Source of the DNA: a virus
Direction: 5' to 3' (one strand)
Virus record (IMG/VR): IMGVR_UViG_3300033145_000867
Span: 1-46,529 of that record
Length of the DNA: 46,529 bases
The notes under the pieces are model-generated. The model was not told the origin of the DNA, searched no databases, and saw nothing but the letters and a program-made list of their open reading frames with translations. The stretch's first letter is position 1. Each line of letters opens with the position of its first letter. Positions 15,002 to 22,711 of this stretch are shown piece after piece. A program made the translations under genes and the position numbers.

Positions 15002-15398
15002 GGGTTTGCAGCAGTTTATAGCTAAAACTGACAATGTAATCAAAGCATTGGAAGATGGAATACTCACTGATGCTATACAGAAAAAAGTTGTTAGAAGAGC
15101 TAAATACCGAGCACCACGAAAAAAAGGTACTCTAGTAAGAGGTATCCGTGCTCAGAAAACTGGCAAACACAGCTTTAAGCTTATTTGCGATGTAACTAAC
15201 GAAAGGAATGAGCCTTATCCAGCATTTCTTGAATTTGGTACAAGGTTCATTAGAGTAGGAACTCCAGAGCATCCAAGAGTCATTAAAAGTAGCAGTGGAA
15301 AAACAGCGTTCTTACCATATATGTCATGGGCTGCTTGGCGAACTTTACAAGAAGTGCCCAAACTATTTAGGGATAAAATATTAAAATTTTATAATTGA
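14976..15398 (+). CDS. HK97 gp10-like neck/tail completion protein (140 aa)
   Basis: The motif PYPAFLEFGTRFIRVG with following Pro-rich text is typical of HK97 gp10-type proteins, which link head and tail. A basic N-terminal half (RRAKYRAPRKKG) is also typical. I use ATG 14976; a TTG at 14961 would add five residues. It overlaps the portal by 26 bp. Confidence 0.75.
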   Translation: MVTLKVRTKGLQQFIAKTDNVIKALEDGILTDAIQKKVVRRAKYRAPRKKGTLVRGIRAQKTGKHSFKLICDVTNERNEPYPAFLEFGTRFIRVGTPEHPRVIKSSSGKTAFLPYMSWAAWRTLQEVPKLFRDKILKFYN

Positions 15399-15409
15399 GA
15401 GGCAAAAAT

Positions 15410-16006
15410 ATGAGCAAAAAAAGAGTTGTAAATAAAAAGCATGCAGTTGCTATAGAAGAAACACAACCTGCAAAGGTAAACCCACTTATGAAAGCTGAAG
15501 GTCAATTCTTTCAGGAACTTGTAAACTCATCAAATAGATACGCAGATTTAATGAAACAGGAATCTCAATACAAATTTATAGTAGCTAGACTAGAAAGCGA
15601 TAGGAAAAAAATCCAGAAAGGTGAAATAAAGCTTCCTATTACAATGACACTAATTCCTAAAGTTATGTCTTATCAAGAAGACGATAAGAAAAAAGTACTT
15701 GCAGTATTTGATGAGCAAATAGCAGCTTACAATACAAATTTAGTGAGCTTAAAAGGACAAATGGAACATAGATACGAAGATTTCCTAGAATCGGCTGCAC
15801 GTAACAAAGAGTTCTTAGCTGCACGTTTCAAAAATGTACAAGCTAAAAAAATCGTTCCACTGAGAGATATAGGAGAAAAAGACGAAGAGGTTTTATTCGA
15901 ATCTCAGTTCAAAGATTTAGTAGACGATTCTGATAAACAAGCCGAACTTAAAGCAGCAAAGAAAGAAGCCATCAAAAGAAATACTGCTCGGAAGACAAAA
16001 GCATGA
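15410..16006 (+). CDS. Charged coiled-coil protein, possible scaffold (198 aa)
   Basis: Highly charged and helical, with a long central coil (ESDRKKIQKGEIKLP, DDKKKVLAVFDEQIAAYN) and basic ends. The position between the neck gene and the protease fits an internal scaffold, but the sequence itself shows no family. AGAGG precedes ATG 15410. Confidence 0.55.
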   Translation: MSKKRVVNKKHAVAIEETQPAKVNPLMKAEGQFFQELVNSSNRYADLMKQESQYKFIVARLESDRKKIQKGEIKLPITMTLIPKVMSYQEDDKKKVLAVFDEQIAAYNTNLVSLKGQMEHRYEDFLESAARNKEFLAARFKNVQAKKIVPLRDIGEKDEEVLFESQFKDLVDDSDKQAELKAAKKEAIKRNTARKTKA

Positions 16007-16497
16007 GTGACATAGCTTGGGGCGAACACTCCAAAAAGATATTACGTCTTCTGCTAAAATTAGGCTACCGTCATTTAAAAGTTGATATGAATGCAATTGA
16101 TGACAGTTTACGGTTTTATCCTAATCCAGTAATTAAAAATTTGAACGAGCTTCTAGTAATTGCTTCAGACAAAATAAAACCCTACTGGCAACGGAGAATG
16201 ACAAGGCAATATGGTCAACTTATTATATGGATAGTTGCAAAAGATACTGCTTATAGAGATGTATTCTTTTGGATGCTAAGTGAAATACTAAAAAGGGCTG
16301 ATAAGTTACTTGTCATAATAGAACCATTCGTTAAACCACCTGAAGAGTGGATTCCTAATATATGGCATGACTCCAAGGAAAGAACAAGTAAACTTAGGAA
16401 AGAGGGCAAACTTCCAACTAACATGCATAGCTTCGAAGAAAGCATGTATATTAAAAGTACTCAAAACAAACGGCATGAAAGAAATAGAAAAGGATGA
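16003..16497 (+). CDS. Hypothetical head-module protein (164 aa)
   Basis: The product is basic and contains a Trp-rich hydrophobic middle (GQLIIWIVAKDTAYRDVFFW). It is coupled to the previous gene by an ATGA. No family recognised. It may belong to head assembly, judged by location only. Confidence 0.6.
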   Translation: MSDIAWGEHSKKILRLLLKLGYRHLKVDMNAIDDSLRFYPNPVIKNLNELLVIASDKIKPYWQRRMTRQYGQLIIWIVAKDTAYRDVFFWMLSEILKRADKLLVIIEPFVKPPEEWIPNIWHDSKERTSKLRKEGKLPTNMHSFEESMYIKSTQNKRHERNRKG

Positions 16498-16502
16498 TGC
16501 TT

Positions 16503-17279
16503 ATGAAGAATGAATCTGAGAATCCAAAAGAAAATAAAACCCAAATGGATTTCATCATTGAATATTTAGAGAAACAGAAACATATACACAAAGATGAGGA
16601 AATGTTTACCTCTGATGCTCAATTTGCAAAAGTAGCTAATGAAAATGATAATGTTACTGTTACTAATGCTCCTAGCAATGATAGTAATTCTAAGAATATG
16701 ATAGCTGTCATAGGCGATAGGTTTATGAACGGTGGATACCTTTCAAAAGAAGTACTAGAAGCAAGCTACAAGAAATGGAATGGAACTTTGCATGACATAA
16801 ATCATATGGGAACTTCCACAGGCTTTTTCTTGATGCAATCTGATATTACTTACTTCGTTGGATACCACTCAAATGTACAGTATGATAAAGAAACTGGCGA
16901 AGTCTCTATGGAATTGAACATAGAGGACTCAACTGCATTTGCTGAAAAATGGAGAGGGTTCATTAAATTATGTGAAAGTGCAGGTCAAATACCTAATGTG
17001 TCGGTGACATATTTTGGTAAACGAGACTGGATAACAGCATCTAACTTGCCAAAAGGTGTACCTTGGAAAAAAGAAGGATACACTAAAGATGACCTTGTAC
17101 CAGTTTTGACTGAGATAACACCCGTTTGTGTATCTACTGTTTTAAAAGGTAGATGCAACGATAAAGATGGGTGTGGAATACGCAACAATGATGACGATAC
17201 CCCAACTGAATTAGAAGTTGAACTTGAAATTAAAAGACAAGAGCTAATAAAATGGCTCAAAGAAAACGATAAAAAATAA
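16503..17279 (+). CDS. Putative prohead protease (258 aa)
   Basis: The central part has NGTLHDINHMGTS, where a His could be catalytic, and PNVSVTYFGK, a Ser in the strand expected for the U35/S78 herpes-protease-like fold. A C-terminal strand (LTEITPVCVSTVL) mirrors the final strand of that fold. The location immediately before the capsid gene supports it. It would trim the charged N-terminal part of the capsid protein. Confidence 0.7.
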   Translation: MKNESENPKENKTQMDFIIEYLEKQKHIHKDEEMFTSDAQFAKVANENDNVTVTNAPSNDSNSKNMIAVIGDRFMNGGYLSKEVLEASYKKWNGTLHDINHMGTSTGFFLMQSDITYFVGYHSNVQYDKETGEVSMELNIEDSTAFAEKWRGFIKLCESAGQIPNVSVTYFGKRDWITASNLPKGVPWKKEGYTKDDLVPVLTEITPVCVSTVLKGRCNDKDGCGIRNNDDDTPTELEVELEIKRQELIKWLKENDKK

Positions 17280-17302
17280 TCCAATATATGGAGGATAAAA
17301 TT

Positions 17303-18625
17303 ATGACCAAAGACGAATATGAGGGAAAATCCCTTGAAGAACTTGAGGCACTTGCAAATGACCGCAAGAAAGCCAAAATAGTAAATGCATTAGAACTTGA
17401 GGACACAGAAGCTCAAGAGAGTGCCGATAAGAGCAAACTCGAAGAGCAGAAAATAGCATGGGAAGAGGAATTTATGAAAGCCCATCCTGAAAAAGCTCCA
17501 CAAGATAAAATCCCTGACGATGCAGGCGAAATCAAAGGTAACGGTGACGAAGAGAGTACTTTGCAGAAATTCTATAATGGTTTCTACAAAAGGAACTCAA
17601 GCGTTGAAACTCGAAGTCAGTATGGATGTAACCTAGATACTGTCAAAGACATTAAATTCCAAACCTATGATAATCAACACTATGCTGAAGTAGGCATGGA
17701 TAGATTATTTAGCAATACTGATTCTGATTCTGGTTGTGAGGATATAGTCGCAGCTTGGAGTCCAGAAGATGTTTACGCTAAAATAGTTTGGAATACCTTC
17801 GTTTGTAAAGCTGACCTTTTCAAAATTTGTGTAAAAGGACTAGCTATAAACCCTGGTGACGGACTCGGTGTTCAAATTCGAGCATATGGCTCATTTGGAA
17901 ACCCAGTTGCAAAAAACGCATGTGAATGTGGAAGCTGTGCATCAATCAGTTTCACGACCTATCCACTTACTTTGCAACAGTACAACCTAGAAGCTATCGT
18001 CTGTGACAAGGACATATGGGATGTTGGTGGAATCCTTATGGATTCATACCTAAACGCTATGGCTGATTCATGGGCACAGTGGTTCGATGCTCAAATTTAC
18101 AGTGAGCTTGCAACTGCTACACCTGGAACAACTGAAACTCTTGCTGCTAAATTAAGCTGTACTCCAGCTATAACTGGCTCATGTTGTTCAGATGCTAGTT
18201 TAGTCAATCTGTACAATGCTATCCATAATGTTGTAGCTTCAATGAGAGAAGGTGCGAATCCTTACAACCCTGATTGGGTACTCGTATCTCCAACTGTAGC
18301 CTCAATCTTCAAACGAATGCAAACACCTACACCTATGTCTTGGATGGGAGATGTTAGCTTCGATGATGATGGAAGGCTCAAGAAAATCGGTGGACTAAAG
18401 GTTATTGAGTACTGTGGTGCAAATACTTGTTCTACTGTAACTGATACAGTAATGGCAATCATCATAGATTCAAGACGGGCTGTGGGAGCAGTTTTCGGTG
18501 AGAGACCAAAAACGTACAAGTTCTTCCAAACCAACTGTAATTCATACCGTATCGACCAGTGGGCTTACTTCGCTGTAGGCGAACTTGATACGAATGCTAT
18601 TGCACACGTAATCAATCCAGCGTAA
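17303..18625 (+). CDS. Major capsid protein, HK97 fold (440 aa)
   Basis: Residues 1-85 are highly charged and helical, like the cleaved delta domain of HK97-type capsids. The rest is the shell domain with E-loop and P-domain signatures and a C-terminal YFAVGELDTNAIAHV strand. The domain holds 14 cysteines, including ACECGSC, TGSCCSD and YCGANTC. ATG 17303 follows GGAGGATAAAATT. The leader is nearly the same as that of the tail tube gene, and a stem-loop follows the stop. Confidence 0.85.
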   Translation: MTKDEYEGKSLEELEALANDRKKAKIVNALELEDTEAQESADKSKLEEQKIAWEEEFMKAHPEKAPQDKIPDDAGEIKGNGDEESTLQKFYNGFYKRNSSVETRSQYGCNLDTVKDIKFQTYDNQHYAEVGMDRLFSNTDSDSGCEDIVAAWSPEDVYAKIVWNTFVCKADLFKICVKGLAINPGDGLGVQIRAYGSFGNPVAKNACECGSCASISFTTYPLTLQQYNLEAIVCDKDIWDVGGILMDSYLNAMADSWAQWFDAQIYSELATATPGTTETLAAKLSCTPAITGSCCSDASLVNLYNAIHNVVASMREGANPYNPDWVLVSPTVASIFKRMQTPTPMSWMGDVSFDDDGRLKKIGGLKVIEYCGANTCSTVTDTVMAIIIDSRRAVGAVFGERPKTYKFFQTNCNSYRIDQWAYFAVGELDTNAIAHVINPA

Positions 18626-18645
18626 GAGGGATAATCCCCTCTTTT
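18624..18645 (+). terminator. Stem-loop terminator after the capsid gene
   Basis: AAGAGGG pairs with CCCTCTT around a 6-nt loop and is followed by a T run. It begins at the stop codon. A similar stem-loop follows the tail tube gene. It could terminate, or attenuate and stabilise, the capsid transcript. Confidence 0.65.
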
Positions 18646-18683
18646 AATTCTTTAATCATTTCTCATAAACTTGATTAGGGCAT

Positions 18684-18800
18684 ATGAAATACTTAGACGT
18701 AATAACAGGCAACAAGTTAGTGGTTTATCCTTGGAGTAAGAATCTCAAAAAAACCATAGACAATAATCCTGGCAGATACATTAAATTCTTTGAGGAATAA
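18684..18800 (+). CDS. Small protein (38 aa)
   Basis: MKYLDVITGNKLVVYPWSKN and 18 further residues. AGGG lies only 3 nt before the ATG, so the ribosome site is short. Mixed strand/helix, unknown function. The Lys/Asn-rich end is polar, and it precedes the nuclease-like gene by 2 bp. Confidence 0.55.
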   Translation: MKYLDVITGNKLVVYPWSKNLKKTIDNNPGRYIKFFEE

Positions 18801-18802
18801 AA

Positions 18803-19549
18803 ATGTCAGGTAAAAAGTGGCAAATAGTAGTACCTGAAGATTTTGAATCTACCAATACCAACTATCGTATAAACGGAAGATTGTATAACAGAGTAACAGC
18901 GACACTTGGTATCATAGCCAAACACAGAGTAGATGCATGGATAAAACGAATAGGACATGCTAAAGCTAATCAGATACTTGAAACCAGGCAAGCGATAGGT
19001 ATTCATGTACACAAGCTCATAGAACTAACATTAAAGGGCGAAGACTGTAATCTTGGTGGATATGAATTAGAGATTCAAGAAGGTATGTGTAAGTTTTACG
19101 AATTTCAACAAGCTGCATCATTAAAACCTGATGGACTTGAACAGAGACTTTGGAGCAACAAGCACGGATACGCTGGAACTGCGGATTTTGTAGGAATGTA
19201 TCAGAGTCCTCCTAAAGTCAAAACACCGAAGGGCATTAAGCAGAGTCCCTTTTTAGTGAGAGGGCGTGAAGCGGTCTTTGAAAAGCCTGCTTATGTAATC
19301 GGTGACTGGAAAACTGGCAAAGGGTTCTATAATACATACTGGCTACAACTTGCAGCTTATGCGATGGCTTTTAAAGAGCTAACTGGTGTTCAAGTTGAAG
19401 GTGCGTTCATAGCAAGAATCCGTGACGGAAAATTAAAAGTTGCGGAGAAAACTTGGGATGAACTTGAATTAGAATTTAAAGCCTATTTGCATGCTCTAAA
19501 ACTTTATGAATGGATGCATGGATTAGGGGAATTTGAAAAGAAAAATTAA
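18803..19549 (+). CDS. PD-(D/E)XK nuclease, Cas4/RecB-like (248 aa)
   Basis: The order HVHKLIE, EQRLWSN, GYAGTADFVG, VIGDWKTGK and QLAAYAMAF matches the RecB-type nuclease core: the Asp in TADF, the D-x-K in GDWKTGK and the QLAAY helix. No four-Cys iron-sulfur cluster is evident, so it is a Cas4-like rather than true Cas4 protein. Unusually, it sits between capsid and connector genes. It may process DNA ends during packaging, or be misplaced recombination gear. Confidence 0.8.
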   Translation: MSGKKWQIVVPEDFESTNTNYRINGRLYNRVTATLGIIAKHRVDAWIKRIGHAKANQILETRQAIGIHVHKLIELTLKGEDCNLGGYELEIQEGMCKFYEFQQAASLKPDGLEQRLWSNKHGYAGTADFVGMYQSPPKVKTPKGIKQSPFLVRGREAVFEKPAYVIGDWKTGKGFYNTYWLQLAAYAMAFKELTGVQVEGAFIARIRDGKLKVAEKTWDELELEFKAYLHALKLYEWMHGLGEFEKKN

Positions 19550-19560
19550 GGTGAATAAGA

Positions 19561-20532
19561 ATGGGTTCATATTACGAAATTTCCACAAAATACGAAAATT
19601 CTATATACGAAAGAGGAGAAGAAAATTATTACGTAGCTAAAATTAAGAATATTGATGGAGATGAAAATGTAGACCCATCTACTGTTTCAATTACAATACA
19701 TGACCCTTGCTCTACTGTGCTTATAGATTCAATTGCTATGGTTAGTCTTTCAACTGGAGAATACTTTTACTCATATACTATACCTAATGATGCTATTTTT
19801 GGACAATACGAAGTAGAAGTAGAAGCATCCTCTCCTACATATAATACAATTTATAAAGATAAATTCTACATATTACCTTGGAATACTATCTATGATACTA
19901 GAAGATATTCTGGACTTACCGCAAAAAAATCTATCAGTGACCATGATATAGCTGGAATTATTTGGGAAGCATATCTTGAAGCGTTAAGAGATGTTTTTGT
20001 ATTTTGGGAAGATGATAGCCCAACATGTAATCCAGATACAGGTGCATGGATTGATGGAACTAATACTACTTTCGCCACTAAGGAAGGGAAATTAGCCGAT
20101 TCTAATGGAGATGGCGTAGTAAGTGGGTATGGTGAACTTTCTTGCGGAACTGATGTAGATGGATGGTGGAAAGATACCAATGGAAATTGCCACCAATTAA
20201 AAATAACTGTCCTTGATGCAAGATGTGGCAAGCTTACACTAACACAATGGGATGGAACACCTATTCCTAGCTCTGCTTGCTTTATCAGAATAAATTATTA
20301 TACTGAATGGCGAACTTATAATAAAGCAATATTCAAATCGGCAGTAGCTTTTTTAGCAGCCCACAAATGCATTGTAAGATTTAGGGAGTTAGGGAAAGCT
20401 ACTCAAGCCGATTTACACTCAAATAAAACAGTAATACTCAATGACCGTAACAGAATGGAAAGAGCCTACAAGAAAGCAATGCACAAAATATCTAAACCTA
20501 TTATTGGGGCTAGTATGTTTCCTGGTGAATAA
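19561..20532 (+). CDS. Head-tail connector-type virion protein (323 aa)
   Basis: The N-terminal 100 residues form an Ig-like beta sandwich (YYVAKIKNIDGDENV, TGEYFYSYTIP). The middle carries a DxD-rich loop (DSNGDGVVSGYG), reminiscent of a calcium loop. The C-terminal helices (KSAVAFLAAHKCIVRFR) resemble a connector. Seven cysteines are spread through it. Probably an adaptor or decoration protein. Confidence 0.55.
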   Translation: MGSYYEISTKYENSIYERGEENYYVAKIKNIDGDENVDPSTVSITIHDPCSTVLIDSIAMVSLSTGEYFYSYTIPNDAIFGQYEVEVEASSPTYNTIYKDKFYILPWNTIYDTRRYSGLTAKKSISDHDIAGIIWEAYLEALRDVFVFWEDDSPTCNPDTGAWIDGTNTTFATKEGKLADSNGDGVVSGYGELSCGTDVDGWWKDTNGNCHQLKITVLDARCGKLTLTQWDGTPIPSSACFIRINYYTEWRTYNKAIFKSAVAFLAAHKCIVRFRELGKATQADLHSNKTVILNDRNRMERAYKKAMHKISKPIIGASMFPGE

Positions 20533-20534
20533 GA

Positions 20535-21038
20535 ATGGTATATGAATCTTTTGACCCAAGAAAAGCATACAGAGAATACTTAGGTATTTTATGGGATACC
20601 AATCACGATGGTAAAAGAGAATACTGTATTACCATAACTAATAAAAAAAGCGACCCTGTGCATATTCCAATGTATATTAGTGAAGAAGTAAAAGCAGAAG
20701 ATTTACCACCCATGCCATTTATAGAGATGCAAATACCACCAGGAGCTACAACTTATGAGCCTCAAGATATTTTAGCATCAACGAGAAAAATGGAAAGTTT
20801 TATCTTGCTGCATGTTTATTTCACTGATACTGATAATCTTGATAGAACTGAATTCGCAAGAAAAATAAAAGATAGACTACATTATCTGACCCGTACAAAT
20901 CAGTCTACAACACCTGGAATAGTTTTTATGAATATAGAGGATGACGGGTTAGAGGAAGAGACAGATGGGAGACAAGTTGTGTTCCATTATATATTAACCC
21001 TGTATTGTTTATACTACGATACTTGTATAGAACCATGA
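20535..21038 (+). CDS. Putative tail terminator (167 aa)
   Basis: A small alpha/beta protein directly before the tail tube gene, with a beta strand and helix order (FILLHVYFTDTDNL, FARKIKDRLHYL) like tail completion proteins. Function is assigned by gene order rather than by motif. Confidence 0.5.
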   Translation: MVYESFDPRKAYREYLGILWDTNHDGKREYCITITNKKSDPVHIPMYISEEVKAEDLPPMPFIEMQIPPGATTYEPQDILASTRKMESFILLHVYFTDTDNLDRTEFARKIKDRLHYLTRTNQSTTPGIVFMNIEDDGLEEETDGRQVVFHYILTLYCLYYDTCIEP

Positions 21039-21072
21039 GAATAAAAAATCCATAATATGGAGGATAAAAATT

Positions 21073-22020
21073 ATGACTTTAGACAAAATAGGAATGCCCT
21101 TTCAGGGTACAGCGTGGTATTGGATAGAAAACGAGTACGGAGTTGTACATGATTATGACTCAAATGAACTTCCAATATCCTGTAAAATACAGAATGTAAG
21201 AATTGATACTGGAGACAGATATAAAGTATTACGAGATATAGGTTCACCACTCGTATGTCATCTATTGAAACAAACACATGAACCAAAAGTCCATTTAGAG
21301 TATATTCCACAAGCTGGAGATACTTTAATAGATGATACCATAGACAGAGCAGAGAGCACATGTACGTTGCAATCTATTTCTTTGTGTGTTGGATTTAACA
21401 CAAAAATGACGGCTGATGCTGACAATGTATCTTATTACTTAATTGACGGTATGAAGCCTTCAACAATTAGAATCACAGGTTCAAAGAATACTGAGTATCT
21501 AGTTGTAATAGATTATGAAGCACGGTCTATTGTTACAAGTGAAACTGCAACTGGTGCTGCACCTTCTGTACTAACTGGAGAATACTTAGTATTTAATGTC
21601 GCTGGAGAAATACGAAAAACTGGCTATCATACTGTTAACACTGACCACATAGCTTTCATTACAAACTCATTAGAGTTAACTGTAAGCCACAAGTTGACAC
21701 CATATACTGACCACGATTCATTGTATAAATCTTTCCTCATTGAAGGAGACATGGATGTGGAAGGTACTGTAGATATTACACTCGATGGTGGTGGTGCACT
21801 ACACGTTGATGAAGTACTGAACAACAGAGCATTCGAGCTAGTAATTGATATGGGATTAATAGATGCAGGGGCAAACGTACCAAGAATAACTTTGCCTGCT
21901 TGTGAGTGGAAAAATACAAGTGTTGATGGTAATATAAACGGGGAAGCAATAACAAATGCTGTTCCTTTCACATGTAAGCCATCTTCTTGCAGCGACTTAG
22001 TATCGTTCCCATCGGTGTAA
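21073..22020 (+). CDS. Major tail tube protein (315 aa)
   Basis: A beta-rich protein with the expected position and size. GGAGGATAAAAATT precedes the ATG, almost the leader of the capsid gene (both have an ATAT-GGAGGATAAAA block). Seven cysteines, two pairs near the C terminus (PSSCSD, CEWKN region). The stop is followed by a stem-loop. It should form the tail tube around the tape measure. Confidence 0.7.
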   Translation: MTLDKIGMPFQGTAWYWIENEYGVVHDYDSNELPISCKIQNVRIDTGDRYKVLRDIGSPLVCHLLKQTHEPKVHLEYIPQAGDTLIDDTIDRAESTCTLQSISLCVGFNTKMTADADNVSYYLIDGMKPSTIRITGSKNTEYLVVIDYEARSIVTSETATGAAPSVLTGEYLVFNVAGEIRKTGYHTVNTDHIAFITNSLELTVSHKLTPYTDHDSLYKSFLIEGDMDVEGTVDITLDGGGALHVDEVLNNRAFELVIDMGLIDAGANVPRITLPACEWKNTSVDGNINGEAITNAVPFTCKPSSCSDLVSFPSV

Positions 22021-22027
22021 ACATTTT

Positions 22028-22049
22028 AGAGGGAAATTCCCCTCTCTTT
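22028..22049 (+). terminator. Stem-loop terminator after the tail tube gene
   Basis: AGAGGG pairs with CCCTCT around a 6-nt loop, then CTTTAATTTTT. This matches the stem-loop after the capsid gene in stem sequence and in distance from the stop. Confidence 0.65.
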
Positions 22050-22059
22050 AATTTTTAAT

Positions 22060-22116
22060 GGGCTTGATGGCGTACTACGGAAGCCACAAAGATAGGTTCG
22101 AATCCTGACTTGTCCA
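22060..22116 (+). other. tRNA-like element 1
   Basis: GGTTCGAATCC is a standard T-arm core, and CTTGTCC-A at the end looks like the 3' half of an acceptor stem. The 5' part GGGCTTG pairs with it only partly. A hairpin GGCTT/AAGCC lies between. There is no space for normal D and anticodon arms, so it is a truncated or mimic tRNA. It sits between two tail genes, downstream of a terminator. Confidence 0.4.
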
Positions 22117-22132
22117 CTAAAGAGGAATTTAA

Positions 22133-22519
22133 ATGAAAAAAATAAAAGAGCCATATAGTTTACCATTTGTAAATAAGGGCAAAGATTTTGCAATGCCCAA
22201 TTGGACAACTGAAAAACATGAGGCTGCACTTGCTAAACTTGCTGAAGATATGGAAGGTATATCACCAGAAAAGCAAGAAAAAGAGTTTAAGCATTATGTT
22301 ATTTATGAAACTTTATCAACTATAGACAAAACTGGCAAATGTACATTAGAAGTAATACGAAATATGCATCCAGTAGATTTACTTAGTATATTCCGAGCCG
22401 TATATGATGCTGGTAAAAAGGGCATTCATTCCAAGGATTTTCGCAAGGAGCAAGAGACCCTCATGCTCCAAAGATTAGAATCTATTGGGAAGAAGAGCTT
22501 GAAGAGTTCCAGCAATTAG
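22133..22519 (+). CDS. Tail assembly chaperone, short form (128 aa)
   Basis: Small, charged, helical, immediately before the tape measure gene: the classic position of the tail chaperone. AGAGGAATTTAA precedes the ATG. A second frame, open from 22417 to 22707, overlaps its end, which suggests a -1 frameshift product. Confidence 0.65.
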   Translation: MKKIKEPYSLPFVNKGKDFAMPNWTTEKHEAALAKLAEDMEGISPEKQEKEFKHYVIYETLSTIDKTGKCTLEVIRNMHPVDLLSIFRAVYDAGKKGIHSKDFRKEQETLMLQRLESIGKKSLKSSSN

Positions 22520-22707
22520 TTAATTTCCTTTACTTAGAAGTTGGTGGAAAATTAGATGATATTCTCCATATGAATTATTGGAGATTCCTAAGTATTCTCA
22601 AGACTCTAAATAAAATTAATTCCATAAAAAGTGGGAAACCTTATACAGAAGCAGGTGTTCCACGAAGCTCCAAAGATATGATTTCAAAAAGAGAAGCTCA
22701 GAGATAA
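22417..22707 (+). CDS. Tail chaperone frameshift extension
   Basis: In the -1 frame relative to the short chaperone, the sequence is open from 22417 to a stop at 22705. It reads WEEELEEFQQLVNFLYLEVG and further helical text, ending SKREAQR. It lacks its own good start, so it is probably joined to the short form by ribosomal frameshifting, as in lambda G/GT. No canonical slippery heptamer is certain; the shift must occur between 22417 and 22519. Confidence 0.55.
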   Translation, partial: KGHSFQGFSQGARDPHAPKIRIYWEEELEEFQQLVNFLYLEVGGKLDDILHMNYWRFLSILKTLNKINSIKSGKPYTEAGVPRSSKDMISKREAQR

Positions 22708-22711
22708 TGGC

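Noticed and set aside
22060-22116. Standard tRNA gene
   Set aside because: There is no room for D and anticodon arms, and the acceptor stem pairs poorly.
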